A stretch of 64,000 nucleotides of DNA, taken from NCBI GenBank assembly GCA_030748495.1, contig JASMLX010000008.1, positions 19,501-83,500 of the forward strand. Reading direction: 5' to 3'. Both the position numbers and the translations under genes were made by a program. Source of the DNA: Candidatus Poribacteria bacterium (GTDB lineage Bacteria > Poribacteria > WGA-4E > UBA9662). Below, piece by piece: positions 27,176-36,227 of the stretch. Positions within the stretch are counted from its first letter, which is position 1. Each line of letters starts with the position of its first letter. The notes below the pieces were generated by a model that saw nothing but the letters and a program-made list of their open reading frames with translations, had not been told where the DNA came from and ran no database searches.

Positions 27176-27931
27176 CTAGGATTTATCTTCATCAGATGAA
27201 GTTACGCTGAGTTCTTCTGTCTCGCTGTTCTCATCGTCCACGGTTGGTGTTTCTGGCAATTCTAGCTTAAGGTCTTCTGAAACATTAAAAGTAATCCCAC
27301 CCGCATCTCGCTGGAGGGCAAGATCAGGTGCATCATCAACCCTGATCGTCAACGGTGAAACCATACGTTCCAGCTTTTCTATCATCTCTCTCGCTACCCG
27401 ACCGGCGTGCGTATTGGGAGAGAGTTCAAGCGTTTTTTTGAAATCGGCTTCAGCCAAATCTAATCTTTCCTGTTTATAGTGGAGTATACCACGGTTACAG
27501 TAAACTTCAGCGAAATCGGGTTTGATCTCGATGGCACGATCGTAGTCGCTCAATGCTTCTTCTGGTTGGTCGAAGTTGCCGTAAGCAAAGCCACGGTTCA
27601 TAAATAAAAGTGAGATTTCGGGATGTTGGCACCTAGGATCCAGGTCGATGGCTTGAGTATAGTCGTTGATGGCTAGATCCCAAGCCGGTTGGTCTGGATC
27701 GATCAACTCTCCTTCATCATCGGTAGCCCGAAAGAAATCCGGTATCGAGCTATAGGTTAACCCACGATTAGCGTATGCCTCCAGATGTTTACTATCTAGT
27801 TTTATAACTTCAGTATACTTTTCAATTGCGTCCAAACATTTACCTGAATTGAGTAGTTGGTTGGCTTCTTGATAGAGTGCTTCGGTCTTAGAAGTTCTGC
27901 TGTGCAGAATAAGGGTTACATTAAAAAACAT
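27176..27931 (-). CDS. TPR-repeat protein
   Basis: This encodes 251 residues starting at ATG 27931 (AAAGGAG is 10 nt upstream; an in-frame TTG one codon earlier is also possible). About four tetratricopeptide repeats are visible: ALYQEANQLLNSGKCLDAIEKY, HLEAYANRGLTY, EEALSDYDRAIEIKPDFAEVY and LAEADFKKTLELSPNTHAG. The C-terminal 60 residues are acidic and low complexity (ENSETEELSVTSSDEDKS). There is no signal peptide. It is the first gene of a three-gene run with an ABC-F ATPase and a lipoprotein. TPR proteins act as scaffolds; the partner is not known. Confidence 0.8.
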   Translation of the reverse strand: MFFNVTLILHSRTSKTEALYQEANQLLNSGKCLDAIEKYTEVIKLDSKHLEAYANRGLTYSSIPDFFRATDDEGELIDPDQPAWDLAINDYTQAIDLDPRCQHPEISLLFMNRGFAYGNFDQPEEALSDYDRAIEIKPDFAEVYCNRGILHYKQERLDLAEADFKKTLELSPNTHAGRVAREMIEKLERMVSPLTIRVDDAPDLALQRDAGGITFNVSEDLKLELPETPTVDDENSETEELSVTSSDEDKS

Positions 27932-28014
27932 CAAATCTGATCTCCTTTAGATCTTCGATTTCTGAACGTTCTCATCTCCTTAATCAGGTTGAGGATGTAC
28001 TTTTCTTACGGGTG

Positions 28015-28788
28015 TCACACCTGTTTTTGCCAGTAGGCACTGTGATAATCGATTTCAATGATTTCAGCAGTGATGGTATGCTGTCGACGATACTCGAGGA
28101 CTGCCGCTTTTTCACCACAGATCTGGTCTAATCCCCAATCGTCGATGATAACATATCCACCGACAGAGAGTTTGGGGTAGAGGTGAGTCAAAGTTTGCAA
28201 TGTTGAATTGTAAAAGTCGCCATCGATACGCAAGACCGACAAAGTTTGAATTGGAGCGTTCGGCAGGGACTCCTCGAACCAACCCGGTAAAAATTGAACC
28301 TGCCCATCCAGTAATCCATAACGAGCAAAGCTGTCCTTCACCGTTTCCATCGGGACGGAGAATTGCTCTATCTCACGAACGGCCTCCATTTGGTACATTT
28401 TCCGGTCTAAGGAATTGTCAGGTACCGGTAATCCCTGAAAGGAGTCGGCCACCCAAACTTTTCGGTTGGTAACCTGATGAGCCGCTAAAATGGCACGCAT
28501 CAAGATTGTGACGCCACCACGCCAAACACCACACTCGATCAGGTCGCCAGGAATATCGTTACAGAGGCAGTCTTCGAGACAAAACTGGACATTGTCGAGC
28601 CGTTTTCGAGTACACATAGTGAGGGCTTTCCCAAACCAAAAGTGGTCCAGCCACTCGGCCGTAGATTGTTCTTCCAGTGTTTGTGGTGATAGCACTGTAC
28701 TGGCGACAGGCGTATTGAGCGCATCCATCAAGCTTAGTTTGACCTGATCAATGTAGTGTGATCTGAAGTCCATCGCTATTGAGCCCAT
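28015..28788 (-). CDS. TylF/MycF-type O-methyltransferase
   Basis: This encodes 257 residues from ATG 28788; ATG 28773 (MDFRSHYID) is equally plausible, and a further upstream frame lacks family similarity. It matches the macrocin-O-methyltransferase family: IECGVWRGGVTILMRAIL (SAM site), VWVADSFQGLP, FLPGWFEESLP, LSVLRIDGDFYNSTLQTL and GGYVIIDDWG, where the two Asp regions bind metal in TylF. The substrate is usually a sugar hydroxyl of an antibiotic, but the family is also common in surface-polysaccharide loci. No such cluster is near. It is divergent from the next gene, with about 117 bp between starts. Confidence 0.8.
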   Translation of the reverse strand: MGSIAMDFRSHYIDQVKLSLMDALNTPVASTVLSPQTLEEQSTAEWLDHFWFGKALTMCTRKRLDNVQFCLEDCLCNDIPGDLIECGVWRGGVTILMRAILAAHQVTNRKVWVADSFQGLPVPDNSLDRKMYQMEAVREIEQFSVPMETVKDSFARYGLLDGQVQFLPGWFEESLPNAPIQTLSVLRIDGDFYNSTLQTLTHLYPKLSVGGYVIIDDWGLDQICGEKAAVLEYRRQHTITAEIIEIDYHSAYWQKQV

Positions 28789-28905
28789 TTGTATTAGCCG
28801 GTTAGGCGATTTTTGACAAATTCTGAGGTGACATGAGATAATTAGATCTATCAGACAGCAACTGTAATTTAGATTCTGCCATAGAATACAATGATACACC
28901 CCTAA

Positions 28906-29877
28906 ATGTCTAGTCCTGAATATCTCTATTTGATCGCTAAGCCTGTAGGTCGAGAAACCGAACTGATTAGAGCCGAATCTTTGGCCTTAACAGGCACATG
29001 GCCAGATGAGTTAGGGATAGCCGTTTCCAATCGCTTCACAGATACAGCTCGAGGGGCTTATGTTCTAGCGAATGTTGAAATTCTACTCTCAGTGTCCTCG
29101 AAAATCACACTGGATTTACTCTATCAGCAAATCTGCCAATTAGGTTTGCAAGGCCACAATTTTTGCGTGCGGATTATCAAGCGTCCGAAAAAAATCCCCC
29201 TCTCTTTTGACCAGTTTGAGGTCGCTAATCAAATTGGCGTACGTATTGATGGCCCCGCGAATCTAAGTAAACCAGAGATGGAGTTCTGGTTGATTATTAC
29301 ACCAAGACGGTTCTGGTTTGGTTTGAAACGATCCATTTCTGACAAGCAGTGGACCCACTTTAATAAGCGTCCACACACCACCTCTAGCTCTTTACCGTCA
29401 AGAATTGCTAGAGCTATGGTTAATTTGACGGTCAACCCGGGAGATCGCCTCCTCGATCCGTGCTGTGGTACAGGCACAATTTTGTTAGAGGGGGCCAATA
29501 TGGGCCTACAGGTTTTTGGCTGTGATCTAAACCTCAAGATGAAAGAAGCTACCCGAAAAAATTTAGCCCACTTCGGACTGTCAGGGGCGGTTGTATTAGC
29601 AGATGCTCGTCAGATTTCATCGACCACTTTCGGACATCCTTTCAATGCTATTGTCACCGACCTGCCTTATGGAATTTCCTTAGTGAAAGATGAAGAGCGG
29701 GACCGACAAATTCTAGCCAACATTCGTATGCTAGCTCCTAGAGCCACTTTCGTTTCGGTTCGCGACTTAAGTCAAGACCTAGAAAATCTGGGTTATCAGA
29801 TTGAGACTATCGTCCAGGTGCCCAAGCATGATCGCTTTGTAAGACAGGTTTTTGTGACTCGCTCGGTTAGCGGCTAA
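28906..29877 (+). CDS. TRM11/Trm-G10-like tRNA guanine N2-methyltransferase
   Basis: This encodes 323 residues. The C-terminal half is a Rossmann methyltransferase with DPCCGTGTILLEG, FGCDLNL, ADAR and the catalytic TDLPYG (usual form N/D-P-P-Y). The N-terminal part reads like a THUMP domain (FCVRIIKRPK, IGVRIDGPANLSKPE, FWLIITPRRFWFGL). This combination fits enzymes that make m2G at position 10 of tRNA (archaeal Trm-G10, eukaryotic Trm11) or m2G6 (TrmN). It starts at ATG 28906. Its 3' end overlaps the convergent CAP lipoprotein gene by 11 bp. Confidence 0.75.
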   Translation: MSSPEYLYLIAKPVGRETELIRAESLALTGTWPDELGIAVSNRFTDTARGAYVLANVEILLSVSSKITLDLLYQQICQLGLQGHNFCVRIIKRPKKIPLSFDQFEVANQIGVRIDGPANLSKPEMEFWLIITPRRFWFGLKRSISDKQWTHFNKRPHTTSSSLPSRIARAMVNLTVNPGDRLLDPCCGTGTILLEGANMGLQVFGCDLNLKMKEATRKNLAHFGLSGAVVLADARQISSTTFGHPFNAIVTDLPYGISLVKDEERDRQILANIRMLAPRATFVSVRDLSQDLENLGYQIETIVQVPKHDRFVRQVFVTRSVSG

Positions 29878-30409
29878 TAAGGAATATCTGGGTGAAATAG
29901 TAACCGCCGCCGGTAGATTGGGCCACGCCAATACCTGTCAGACTGTAGTTCCCCTCGATGTTCTGTTTATGTCCCTGACTGCGAAGCCAACCCTGAACGG
30001 CGGCTCGACATGGATATGGAGTGTTGTTCAGGGCCACATTCTCAGCCGTTTTCTGGAAGGCTATCATTTTGTAGATTTGGGTTGCCCGTTCCTGAAATCC
30101 GTCGTGCCCAAATTCAACGGTTCCATTAGCCATATTTTGGCTATGGACGCGCGCCACCCCGGAAATTTCCGACCTCAAAGATAATGGACTCAGTTTCACC
30201 TGTGCGCGATGTTGATTAACCAGTTGATGTATCTTTTCCTCTTCCCAAGAATGAGATTGCTGTTGGGCGACATCAATCCGATCGATAAGCTCCTGTTTTC
30301 GTCGCTCCTGTCGGGTAGCCTGTGCCTGGAGTAAAGCCTCGCAACCAGAACAACAGACAGCTAACAGCAGTAAAAGACCGAAAATTGGTTGGTAATAGCT
30401 TTTTCTCAT
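29867..30409 (-). CDS. CAP-domain (SCP/PR-1) lipoprotein
   Basis: This encodes 180 residues. A lipoprotein signal ends at C23 (AVCCSGC). A charged helical linker (residues 30-60) precedes the CAP domain: HQLVNQHRAQVKLSPLSL, VARVHSQNMANGTVEFGHDGF, ENVALNNTPY, VQGWLRSQGHKQNI and YYFTQIFL. These include the two His and Glu cluster typical of bacterial CAP proteins, which are exported and of varied function. It is convergent with the methyltransferase gene and overlaps it at the 3' end. The gap to the divergent propeller gene is 74 bp. Confidence 0.85.
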   Translation of the reverse strand: MRKSYYQPIFGLLLLLAVCCSGCEALLQAQATRQERRKQELIDRIDVAQQQSHSWEEEKIHQLVNQHRAQVKLSPLSLRSEISGVARVHSQNMANGTVEFGHDGFQERATQIYKMIAFQKTAENVALNNTPYPCRAAVQGWLRSQGHKQNIEGNYSLTGIGVAQSTGGGYYFTQIFLISR

Positions 30410-30483
30410 CAGAGTCTCCAGTATTCAAAACTTGTGTCAAGTCGAGAATAGCTGTTAAAATAATGTGGCAGTAAAAGTTTATA

Positions 30484-32217
30484 ATGCAAGTTGAGTCTCC
30501 AAACTTTGTAAAGTCAATTAGGCCAAAAATACGCATATCCCGTACGATCGGACTGATAATTTTCTTGACCTTCTTTGGCCTAACATCCATCAGGCCCCAA
30601 CTTAATCGAACAAATTCCGCCTCACTGACGGCCGATTTGACATTTACCAAGTCTGGACTGGTGGTCGAAGTCAAGCCCGGTTTAAATGACGCCCTACAGG
30701 TAATGATAAATGGTATCGTGATAAACCCTGTCTCTCGCTACCAGCAACAACAGAAAACAGTTTTATGTCTTTGGACCTATACCTGGCAACCACGGCAAAC
30801 CTACCGGGTTGAGATTCGCAAGGTGTCCGACCAAACTCTGATGGCCGAGCAGAGGGCAAAATCACCTGCCAAACCGGCACCCTACCAATTTCAAACGCTG
30901 AGATTGAGTAGAATTTGGCCATCCCTACCAACCAACTGCCGACCGACAACTATTTCTGTGGCCGGGAATCGGATTGCCATCGGCACGAATGGAGGACACG
31001 TTGCCGTTTGGGATCTACAAACCTCGGCTGTAATTTGGAAAAAACGATTTCCCGAATCCATCATCAAACAGGTTGAGTTGGATCAGGAGGGGCAATGGGT
31101 CTACATTAGCCAGCAATCAGCGGATGCCTGGTTATTCTGCTACCAGATTACTAACCCTGGCAAACCCACGTGGCAGTACCGATTGGCCGATGATATTGAA
31201 TCTTCAACTCCGACTGATCCAGATGCTCAATGGGCATGGTTGCAACTTCCAACAGCGTCCAAATTTACACTCTTTGAAGACGACCTAATAGTGGCAGGTG
31301 TTCATGTCTGGCCTGATAGCGACCAAACCAATGTCAAATCGCAACTCTACCGGTTTGAGGCCAAGACAGGCAAGCTCAAATGGAGATTCCCCTCCGATCA
31401 GCCGTTACCACTTTTTATCCGCTGGTTCGATGTTTCACCAAGCAACGTAGCCTTTGTCTGCGACAAGCAATCGTTGTTGTATACTAAGTCAGATAAATCC
31501 ACCGATTTGATTCCCCCCGGCTCACTGGTCGTCTTAGGATTGGAGAACGGACAAAAGCAGTGGCAACATACCTTTCAACCGCTAGCCCCCGACTTCCAGC
31601 GGGTGACGTTTTGGCGAGGCGTATCAATTTCGCCAGACGGAACGTATATCAATATTACGACTGACGACGGTCGAGCCTTTATCTTTCAGCAAAATAACTT
31701 GATTTGGCAAAAAGAGTTGACCACACCTATCGAAGTCAGCGGAATGTCGATTACGGCGACAGCCGGGACTGTAGCAGCCACTGAACAATTCAGCATTTTT
31801 GTGACTGGTGATACATTTGTCCCTTACCACTTACAAACAGGGGTTAGTCGACCTCCGATGGCACATCCTAATGGATTAACCCTTTTTGCCTACCAATGGA
31901 ACCAACAGTTAGCCTGGCAGTGGCCGTTAGAAAATATGCCACAAGGGCTTAGTGTACAAGGGCAGTTTGCGATTATTGCCACGGCAAGTTATGGCGAATC
32001 CTCTGCTAATGGCCAGGAGAAACCGAATGCGATTTCGGTCTTTGATTTAAAAAAAACGGGTGATGCTCTGGATAAGTATGCCTATACTTATCGCGTAGGC
32101 GGTCCGATCCTCTACGACCAACTTGCGGTTTCTACACGATGGATAGTTTGTGTTGAAACCGAATCAAAATCAGACGAACAGCCAAAGGGCAAAAACCAGA
32201 TCCACATCATTCAGTAA
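30484..32217 (+). CDS. Membrane-anchored beta-propeller protein (WD/PQQ-like)
   Basis: This encodes 577 residues. One hydrophobic segment at residues 20-38 (RTIGLIIFLTFFGLTSI) acts as signal or anchor. A small N-terminal beta domain (about 45-130) leads into repeated strands of a beta-propeller: RIAIGTNGGHVAVWDLQTSAV, WVYISQQSADAWLFCYQI, LYRFEAKTGKLKWRFPSDQP, LGLENGQKQWQHTF and DGRAFIFQQNNLIW. The WR/WQ spacing and AxxG patterns suit a PQQ-like fold, as in BamB relatives. No quinone or metal site is recognisable. It probably senses or binds something in the envelope. Confidence 0.75.
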   Translation: MQVESPNFVKSIRPKIRISRTIGLIIFLTFFGLTSIRPQLNRTNSASLTADLTFTKSGLVVEVKPGLNDALQVMINGIVINPVSRYQQQQKTVLCLWTYTWQPRQTYRVEIRKVSDQTLMAEQRAKSPAKPAPYQFQTLRLSRIWPSLPTNCRPTTISVAGNRIAIGTNGGHVAVWDLQTSAVIWKKRFPESIIKQVELDQEGQWVYISQQSADAWLFCYQITNPGKPTWQYRLADDIESSTPTDPDAQWAWLQLPTASKFTLFEDDLIVAGVHVWPDSDQTNVKSQLYRFEAKTGKLKWRFPSDQPLPLFIRWFDVSPSNVAFVCDKQSLLYTKSDKSTDLIPPGSLVVLGLENGQKQWQHTFQPLAPDFQRVTFWRGVSISPDGTYINITTDDGRAFIFQQNNLIWQKELTTPIEVSGMSITATAGTVAATEQFSIFVTGDTFVPYHLQTGVSRPPMAHPNGLTLFAYQWNQQLAWQWPLENMPQGLSVQGQFAIIATASYGESSANGQEKPNAISVFDLKKTGDALDKYAYTYRVGGPILYDQLAVSTRWIVCVETESKSDEQPKGKNQIHIIQ

Positions 32218-32815
32218 TCTCTGACTCGAAAACACCTTCGACTTCAACCAACTCTGAAAGGCTGTCATCACCCAACTCTTCTGCTACCACTACCGATTCG
32301 ACCGGTTTCTCTGCTGCTTGCTCGATCCGCGAAGTTAGTTCTGTACCTTCCTTAAGTGCTTTCTGAAAAAAGTTCTCTAAGACGGTACTAAGTTCTGACC
32401 TCAATGCTTGGACTTCACCTGTAGTACTGATTTGCACATCGCTTAAAGCTAATTCAGTTTGGGTTTGGGCACTGCTGAGCGAACGGACATCCTCTTGGAT
32501 TTGCTGCAGTTCGCTAACCAACTGGGTAAGTAATGCCTCCATCGGCTCACTGAGATCTATCTGTTGTGCCATCTTAACCTCTGTTGGTATCTCTCGATTT
32601 TCGGCCACCTGCATGGCCAAATTCGAAACTGCTTCAGCGAGTTGCACCTGCGTTTGGTTAATCTGCTTGACTTCAACTCTCAGGGCTGATACTTCAGTAG
32701 TAAGGTCTTCTCCGGAAAATGTATCTGTAGCCCTCTGTACCTCAGAAACGGCTGGCACATCGTCTTGAACCTCAGTAATGTCAAATATCTTAGATCCGGC
32801 TTTTCGCTTTCGCAT
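32207..32815 (-). CDS. Acidic coiled-coil protein of unknown function
   Basis: This encodes 202 residues. AGGAG stands 7 nt before ATG 32815, a good start. After a basic N-terminus (MRKRKAGSKIF) the protein is acidic and helical, with heptad-like stretches (TTEVSALRVEVKQINQTQVQ, LVSELQQIQEDVRSL) that suggest a long coiled coil between about residues 40 and 165. No signal peptide, membrane segment or family motif is seen. Its 3' end overlaps the propeller gene by 11 bp. The gene order suggests it is cotranscribed with the 95-residue gene upstream (gap 103 bp). Confidence 0.6.
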   Translation of the reverse strand: MRKRKAGSKIFDITEVQDDVPAVSEVQRATDTFSGEDLTTEVSALRVEVKQINQTQVQLAEAVSNLAMQVAENREIPTEVKMAQQIDLSEPMEALLTQLVSELQQIQEDVRSLSSAQTQTELALSDVQISTTGEVQALRSELSTVLENFFQKALKEGTELTSRIEQAAEKPVESVVVAEELGDDSLSELVEVEGVFESEITE

Positions 32816-32918
32816 TATCTGGCTCCTGTTATCTCTCAGTCCGTCTCTCAGTTCGCATTGTAGCAGATTTAACCTCTGATATCAACTAACTACCGCTCCG
32901 GCAATTACCAAGGAAACC

Positions 32919-33206
32919 TTACTCGTTATGTGGTTGGTCAAAAGATTGGTATTGGGGCCGATTGCTACGGGACCAATTATGTTCTGTGACGGCATCTTCT
33001 AGCAAACGAATATTCCGCTTAGCAACTTCACCTTTGAAGTTCAGGGTCTCTTTCGTCGTCCGGATCGTCAGCCGATAAAGATTTATCTCCTCTTCGCTAT
33101 TGGGGTAAGTAACGTCGAAGGTTGAGATATTATCCAGATTGATGTAAATAGTAGTTTGGCTGGTTGTACTATTTCCGTCGTTAGTCAGTGGGATGAAATT
33201 ACTCAA
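32919..33206 (-). CDS. Small protein of unknown function with TTG start
   Basis: This encodes 95 residues beginning at TTG 33206. The choice is strong: AAAGGAGG stands 8 nt before it, and no ATG occurs nearby. The sequence has a beta-rich first half (TTIYINLDNISTFDVTY, INLYRLTIRTTKETLNFKG) resembling a single-strand-binding or PH-like small fold, then KRNIRLLEDAVTEHNW. It is polar and without signal peptide, so cytoplasmic. The function is not known. It probably heads a two-gene unit with the coiled-coil gene. Confidence 0.6.
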   Translation of the reverse strand: MSNFIPLTNDGNSTTSQTTIYINLDNISTFDVTYPNSEEEINLYRLTIRTTKETLNFKGEVAKRNIRLLEDAVTEHNWSRSNRPQYQSFDQPHNE

Positions 33207-33391
33207 TCGATAGGCCTCCTTTACAGTTTAGCGTTTTATTCTACCAGCATTCTCACAGCAGGGCAATACCTTAATCAAAGGAATCGCACTAATCATAGTT
33301 ATTGTGCCGGGCTGTTATTTCAAACCGTTGACCTGAAGTGCAAAGCGTGATATGGTGTGATTAATTTCTAAGTTTGGGAGATCACACTATC

Positions 33392-34207
33392 ATGGGTGAT
33401 TTGGAATTGCAACAATACCTATTTGATTTACAGGGGTATTTGGTAATTGAGAATGTCCTGACACCGACAGAGGTAGCGACACTAAACCAACTGATTGATC
33501 AACAGAACCTGCCGACTCCAGATAAACAGTTAAGATTCGGTGGTGCGGCCGGAAGTGCGCCGGTTGGGCCAGGATTTTTAGCTTGGGGGCAGCCCTTTTG
33601 CAACTTACTAGACCATCTGACAATCATGCCGATTCTGAGGTTTCAGTTGGGAGATTGTTTCCGACTTGATCGTATCTACGGCATTCGAATGTGCCAAGGG
33701 ATGCCACGGGGGCACTTACACGCTGATTACGGTGCAACTTCGCCTACCAGCAAGGCTCGATCGGGAGAATACCATCACTTTGGTGTAAATGAAATTCATA
33801 ATGGCTTCACTGTTGTCGCCTGGAGCCTAGCTGATGCAGGACCCGAATACGGGGGTTTTTGCTGTATCCCGGGTAGCCATAAAAGCAACTTTAAGCTACC
33901 ACAGCAGATCTCTAATGAACCGGCGCAAGCCTCTTGCGTCGTAATTCCATCGGCTCCCGCCGGTTCGGCCGTTTTGTTCTCTGAAGCACTGACACATGGA
34001 ACGGCAGCCTGGCATGGAGAACATCAGCGACGGACACTTCTTTATAAATATTGTGTGTCGCACACGGCGTGGTCGGCGAGACGTGTCTCCCGCCCGGATA
34101 ATGTGAGACTGACTCCCCGTCAACAAATCTTATTCTCTGAACCAGCAGATCCCTACCGATTCTTTCCTTCTCTTTTTGAAGATGTCGAAGATGGCAGCAA
34201 AAAGTGA
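33392..34207 (+). CDS. Phytanoyl-CoA dioxygenase (PhyH) family protein
   Basis: This encodes 271 residues from ATG 33392; an earlier TTG at 33374 adds six codons but has no better ribosome site. PhyH enzymes are Fe(II)/2-oxoglutarate dioxygenases. The HxD motif is H110 and D112 (HLHADYG) and H202 in LTHGTAAWHG is the distal ligand. The start FDLQGYLVIENVLTPTEVATL and CCIPGSHKSNFKLP are classic. The substrate is unknown; this family is greatly expanded in poribacteria. It starts 168 bp after the divergent small gene and is followed on the same strand by the second DUF6785 gene after 110 bp. Confidence 0.9.
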   Translation: MGDLELQQYLFDLQGYLVIENVLTPTEVATLNQLIDQQNLPTPDKQLRFGGAAGSAPVGPGFLAWGQPFCNLLDHLTIMPILRFQLGDCFRLDRIYGIRMCQGMPRGHLHADYGATSPTSKARSGEYHHFGVNEIHNGFTVVAWSLADAGPEYGGFCCIPGSHKSNFKLPQQISNEPAQASCVVIPSAPAGSAVLFSEALTHGTAAWHGEHQRRTLLYKYCVSHTAWSARRVSRPDNVRLTPRQQILFSEPADPYRFFPSLFEDVEDGSKK

Positions 34208-34317
34208 ATTGTTAACCTTTCCAAACCAGATAGCTGCCCAAGATCTGCTCACACCAAACAGGAGGACGAAAACTGTTAGTACGTGAATCCTCTAAAATAC
34301 CGAACAACTAAAACCGC

Positions 34318-36222
34318 ATGAAATCTACCTTTCCGATTCGTGCGGTTTTAGTTGGACTTGCCTGGATTATTTTCCAAAGTGCAACTGCTTCCTATATACA
34401 CGGTAATAGTCTTGGTCAGCTAATTGCGAACCATCTACCGTTAGGTGGATTATTCTTCCTAACCTTACTGGTATTAATCGTCAATCCTCTAATCCATAAG
34501 ATCAATGCTTTGATGGTCTTTTCAGTCTCAGAACTGGTTATTATTTGGATTATGATTTCGGCGGCCTCTGCTGTCCCCGGTTACGGAATGATGGAGTTTT
34601 TGTTCCCGGTACTGGTTGGACCACTACAAAATGCAACACCACAAAACCAGTGGAAGGAGGTTTTGCTACCACATTTACCCGACTGGTCGTACATCTCAGA
34701 TCTACAGGCAGTTACGACATTTTTCCAGGGCGAATCATCTGTACCGTGGTCAGTATGGACGATACCCGCCGCTTTCTGGCTGAGCACTAGTTTAGTCTTG
34801 TCGGTGATCGTTATATGTTGGAGTGTATTGATTCGCAGGCAGTGGGTCGAGCAGGAACGCTATCCATTTCCACTAGTGCAAATTCCGAAGATGGTTGTTA
34901 CGCCGGCATCAGGGAAAATTTTCAACCATTTTCTTCGAAACCGCCTCTTGTGGGTTGGCCTACTAGCAGCTATTGGCATCCACTTACTCCGAGGGTTACA
35001 CCGCTACGATCCGTCGATTCCTTATGTCCAAATCTCTTATAGTTTTGCTCCATTAATTACGGAAAAGCCTTGGATAGCGTTAGTTCAAGGCTGGCCACTC
35101 TGGGGGCGGATATACTTGGCCGTAATTGGTGTTACCTACTTTCTACAATTGGATGTCTCGTTCAGTCTTTGGTTTTTCTTCCTATTCTATAAACTTCAGG
35201 AGGTCGGTATTTTAGCTTTTTCAATTCGAGATATCTCGACGCAACAACAGGTCATGGGCGCAGACTTCGTCTTAATCGGCTTCTTGACCTGGATGGGGAG
35301 ACGACACTTGCAGTCGGTTTTTCTGGCGGTTACCGGATCAGTACGATCGTCTGCGCAGGATAGTCAGTTGATGTCTTATCGACTGGCACTAGCGGGCATA
35401 ATAGTTGGTGGAATAACATTTGTCGCCTTGTTTGGCTCAGCAGGCATGTCGTTACTGGTAGCAATTGTATTTTTGATACTACTTTTAGGTTTGGCAACAA
35501 TTACTTGCTGGATGGTAGCAAACGCAGGAATGTTATTAGTCAATGTTGGTTTGGCGCCGTTTTCCCTGTTGACCACATTCTTTGGCTCTCGTCCAATCGG
35601 ACGAACTAATTTAACCCTGTTGGCCTTTGACCGTTCAGTGCAATCTCACTGGTCTTCCGAATCACTAATGCCTTATGCGATGCAAGGACTGCGGTTATCA
35701 GATCAAGTTGACCGTCACCAACGAAAGCTGATCCCTTTGATGCTTGTCTCCATCCTGATCGCGATTAGTACAGCCTACGTCTGTTCATTGAAGTTTATCT
35801 ATCACCAAGGAGCAACCAGTTTGGAAGGTTGGGTTTACAATTCATTCGGCTTCCGCGGTTTAACGCAAGCCTATACTGCTATTCAAAACCCGTATGATCC
35901 GAGTCTATCGGGCATTATTAGCGCAGGTGTAGGGGGCATTTGGACCGGATTTCTGCTGTTTATGCGACAACGCTTTTTGTGGTGGCCATTTCACCCGATC
36001 GGTTATATTGTCGGTATTACCTATGCACCTTGCCACCTCTGGTTTTCTACCCTTTTGGGATGGACTATCAAAATTTTGCTCCTCAAATTCTTCGGTGTAG
36101 GAGCTTACCGCCGATTACAACCGTTATTTCTGGGACTAATTTTAGGTGAGTATTTCATGTCAGCTTTCTGGATCTTCGTCGGCTTATTTACTCGAGTCAG
36201 CTACTGGGGGCTGCCTCACTAG
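34318..36222 (+). CDS. DUF6785/DUF6784-type polytopic membrane protein, paralogue 2
   Basis: This encodes 634 residues with about 14 membrane segments. It matches the protein at 11067-12968 throughout: VPGYGMMEFLFPVL, RRQWVEQERYPFPLVQIP, WMGRRHLQ, FLWWPFHPIGYIVG, and YRRLQPLFLGLILGEYF near the end. Length is the same (634 versus 633). The pair has diverged considerably, so they probably handle different ligands. The gene follows PhyH with the same orientation, as metabolic genes and such transporters often pair. The family role is not known. A 41-codon gene converges on its 3' end. Confidence 0.75.
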   Translation: MKSTFPIRAVLVGLAWIIFQSATASYIHGNSLGQLIANHLPLGGLFFLTLLVLIVNPLIHKINALMVFSVSELVIIWIMISAASAVPGYGMMEFLFPVLVGPLQNATPQNQWKEVLLPHLPDWSYISDLQAVTTFFQGESSVPWSVWTIPAAFWLSTSLVLSVIVICWSVLIRRQWVEQERYPFPLVQIPKMVVTPASGKIFNHFLRNRLLWVGLLAAIGIHLLRGLHRYDPSIPYVQISYSFAPLITEKPWIALVQGWPLWGRIYLAVIGVTYFLQLDVSFSLWFFFLFYKLQEVGILAFSIRDISTQQQVMGADFVLIGFLTWMGRRHLQSVFLAVTGSVRSSAQDSQLMSYRLALAGIIVGGITFVALFGSAGMSLLVAIVFLILLLGLATITCWMVANAGMLLVNVGLAPFSLLTTFFGSRPIGRTNLTLLAFDRSVQSHWSSESLMPYAMQGLRLSDQVDRHQRKLIPLMLVSILIAISTAYVCSLKFIYHQGATSLEGWVYNSFGFRGLTQAYTAIQNPYDPSLSGIISAGVGGIWTGFLLFMRQRFLWWPFHPIGYIVGITYAPCHLWFSTLLGWTIKILLLKFFGVGAYRRLQPLFLGLILGEYFMSAFWIFVGLFTRVSYWGLPH

Positions 36223-36227
36223 AGAAT

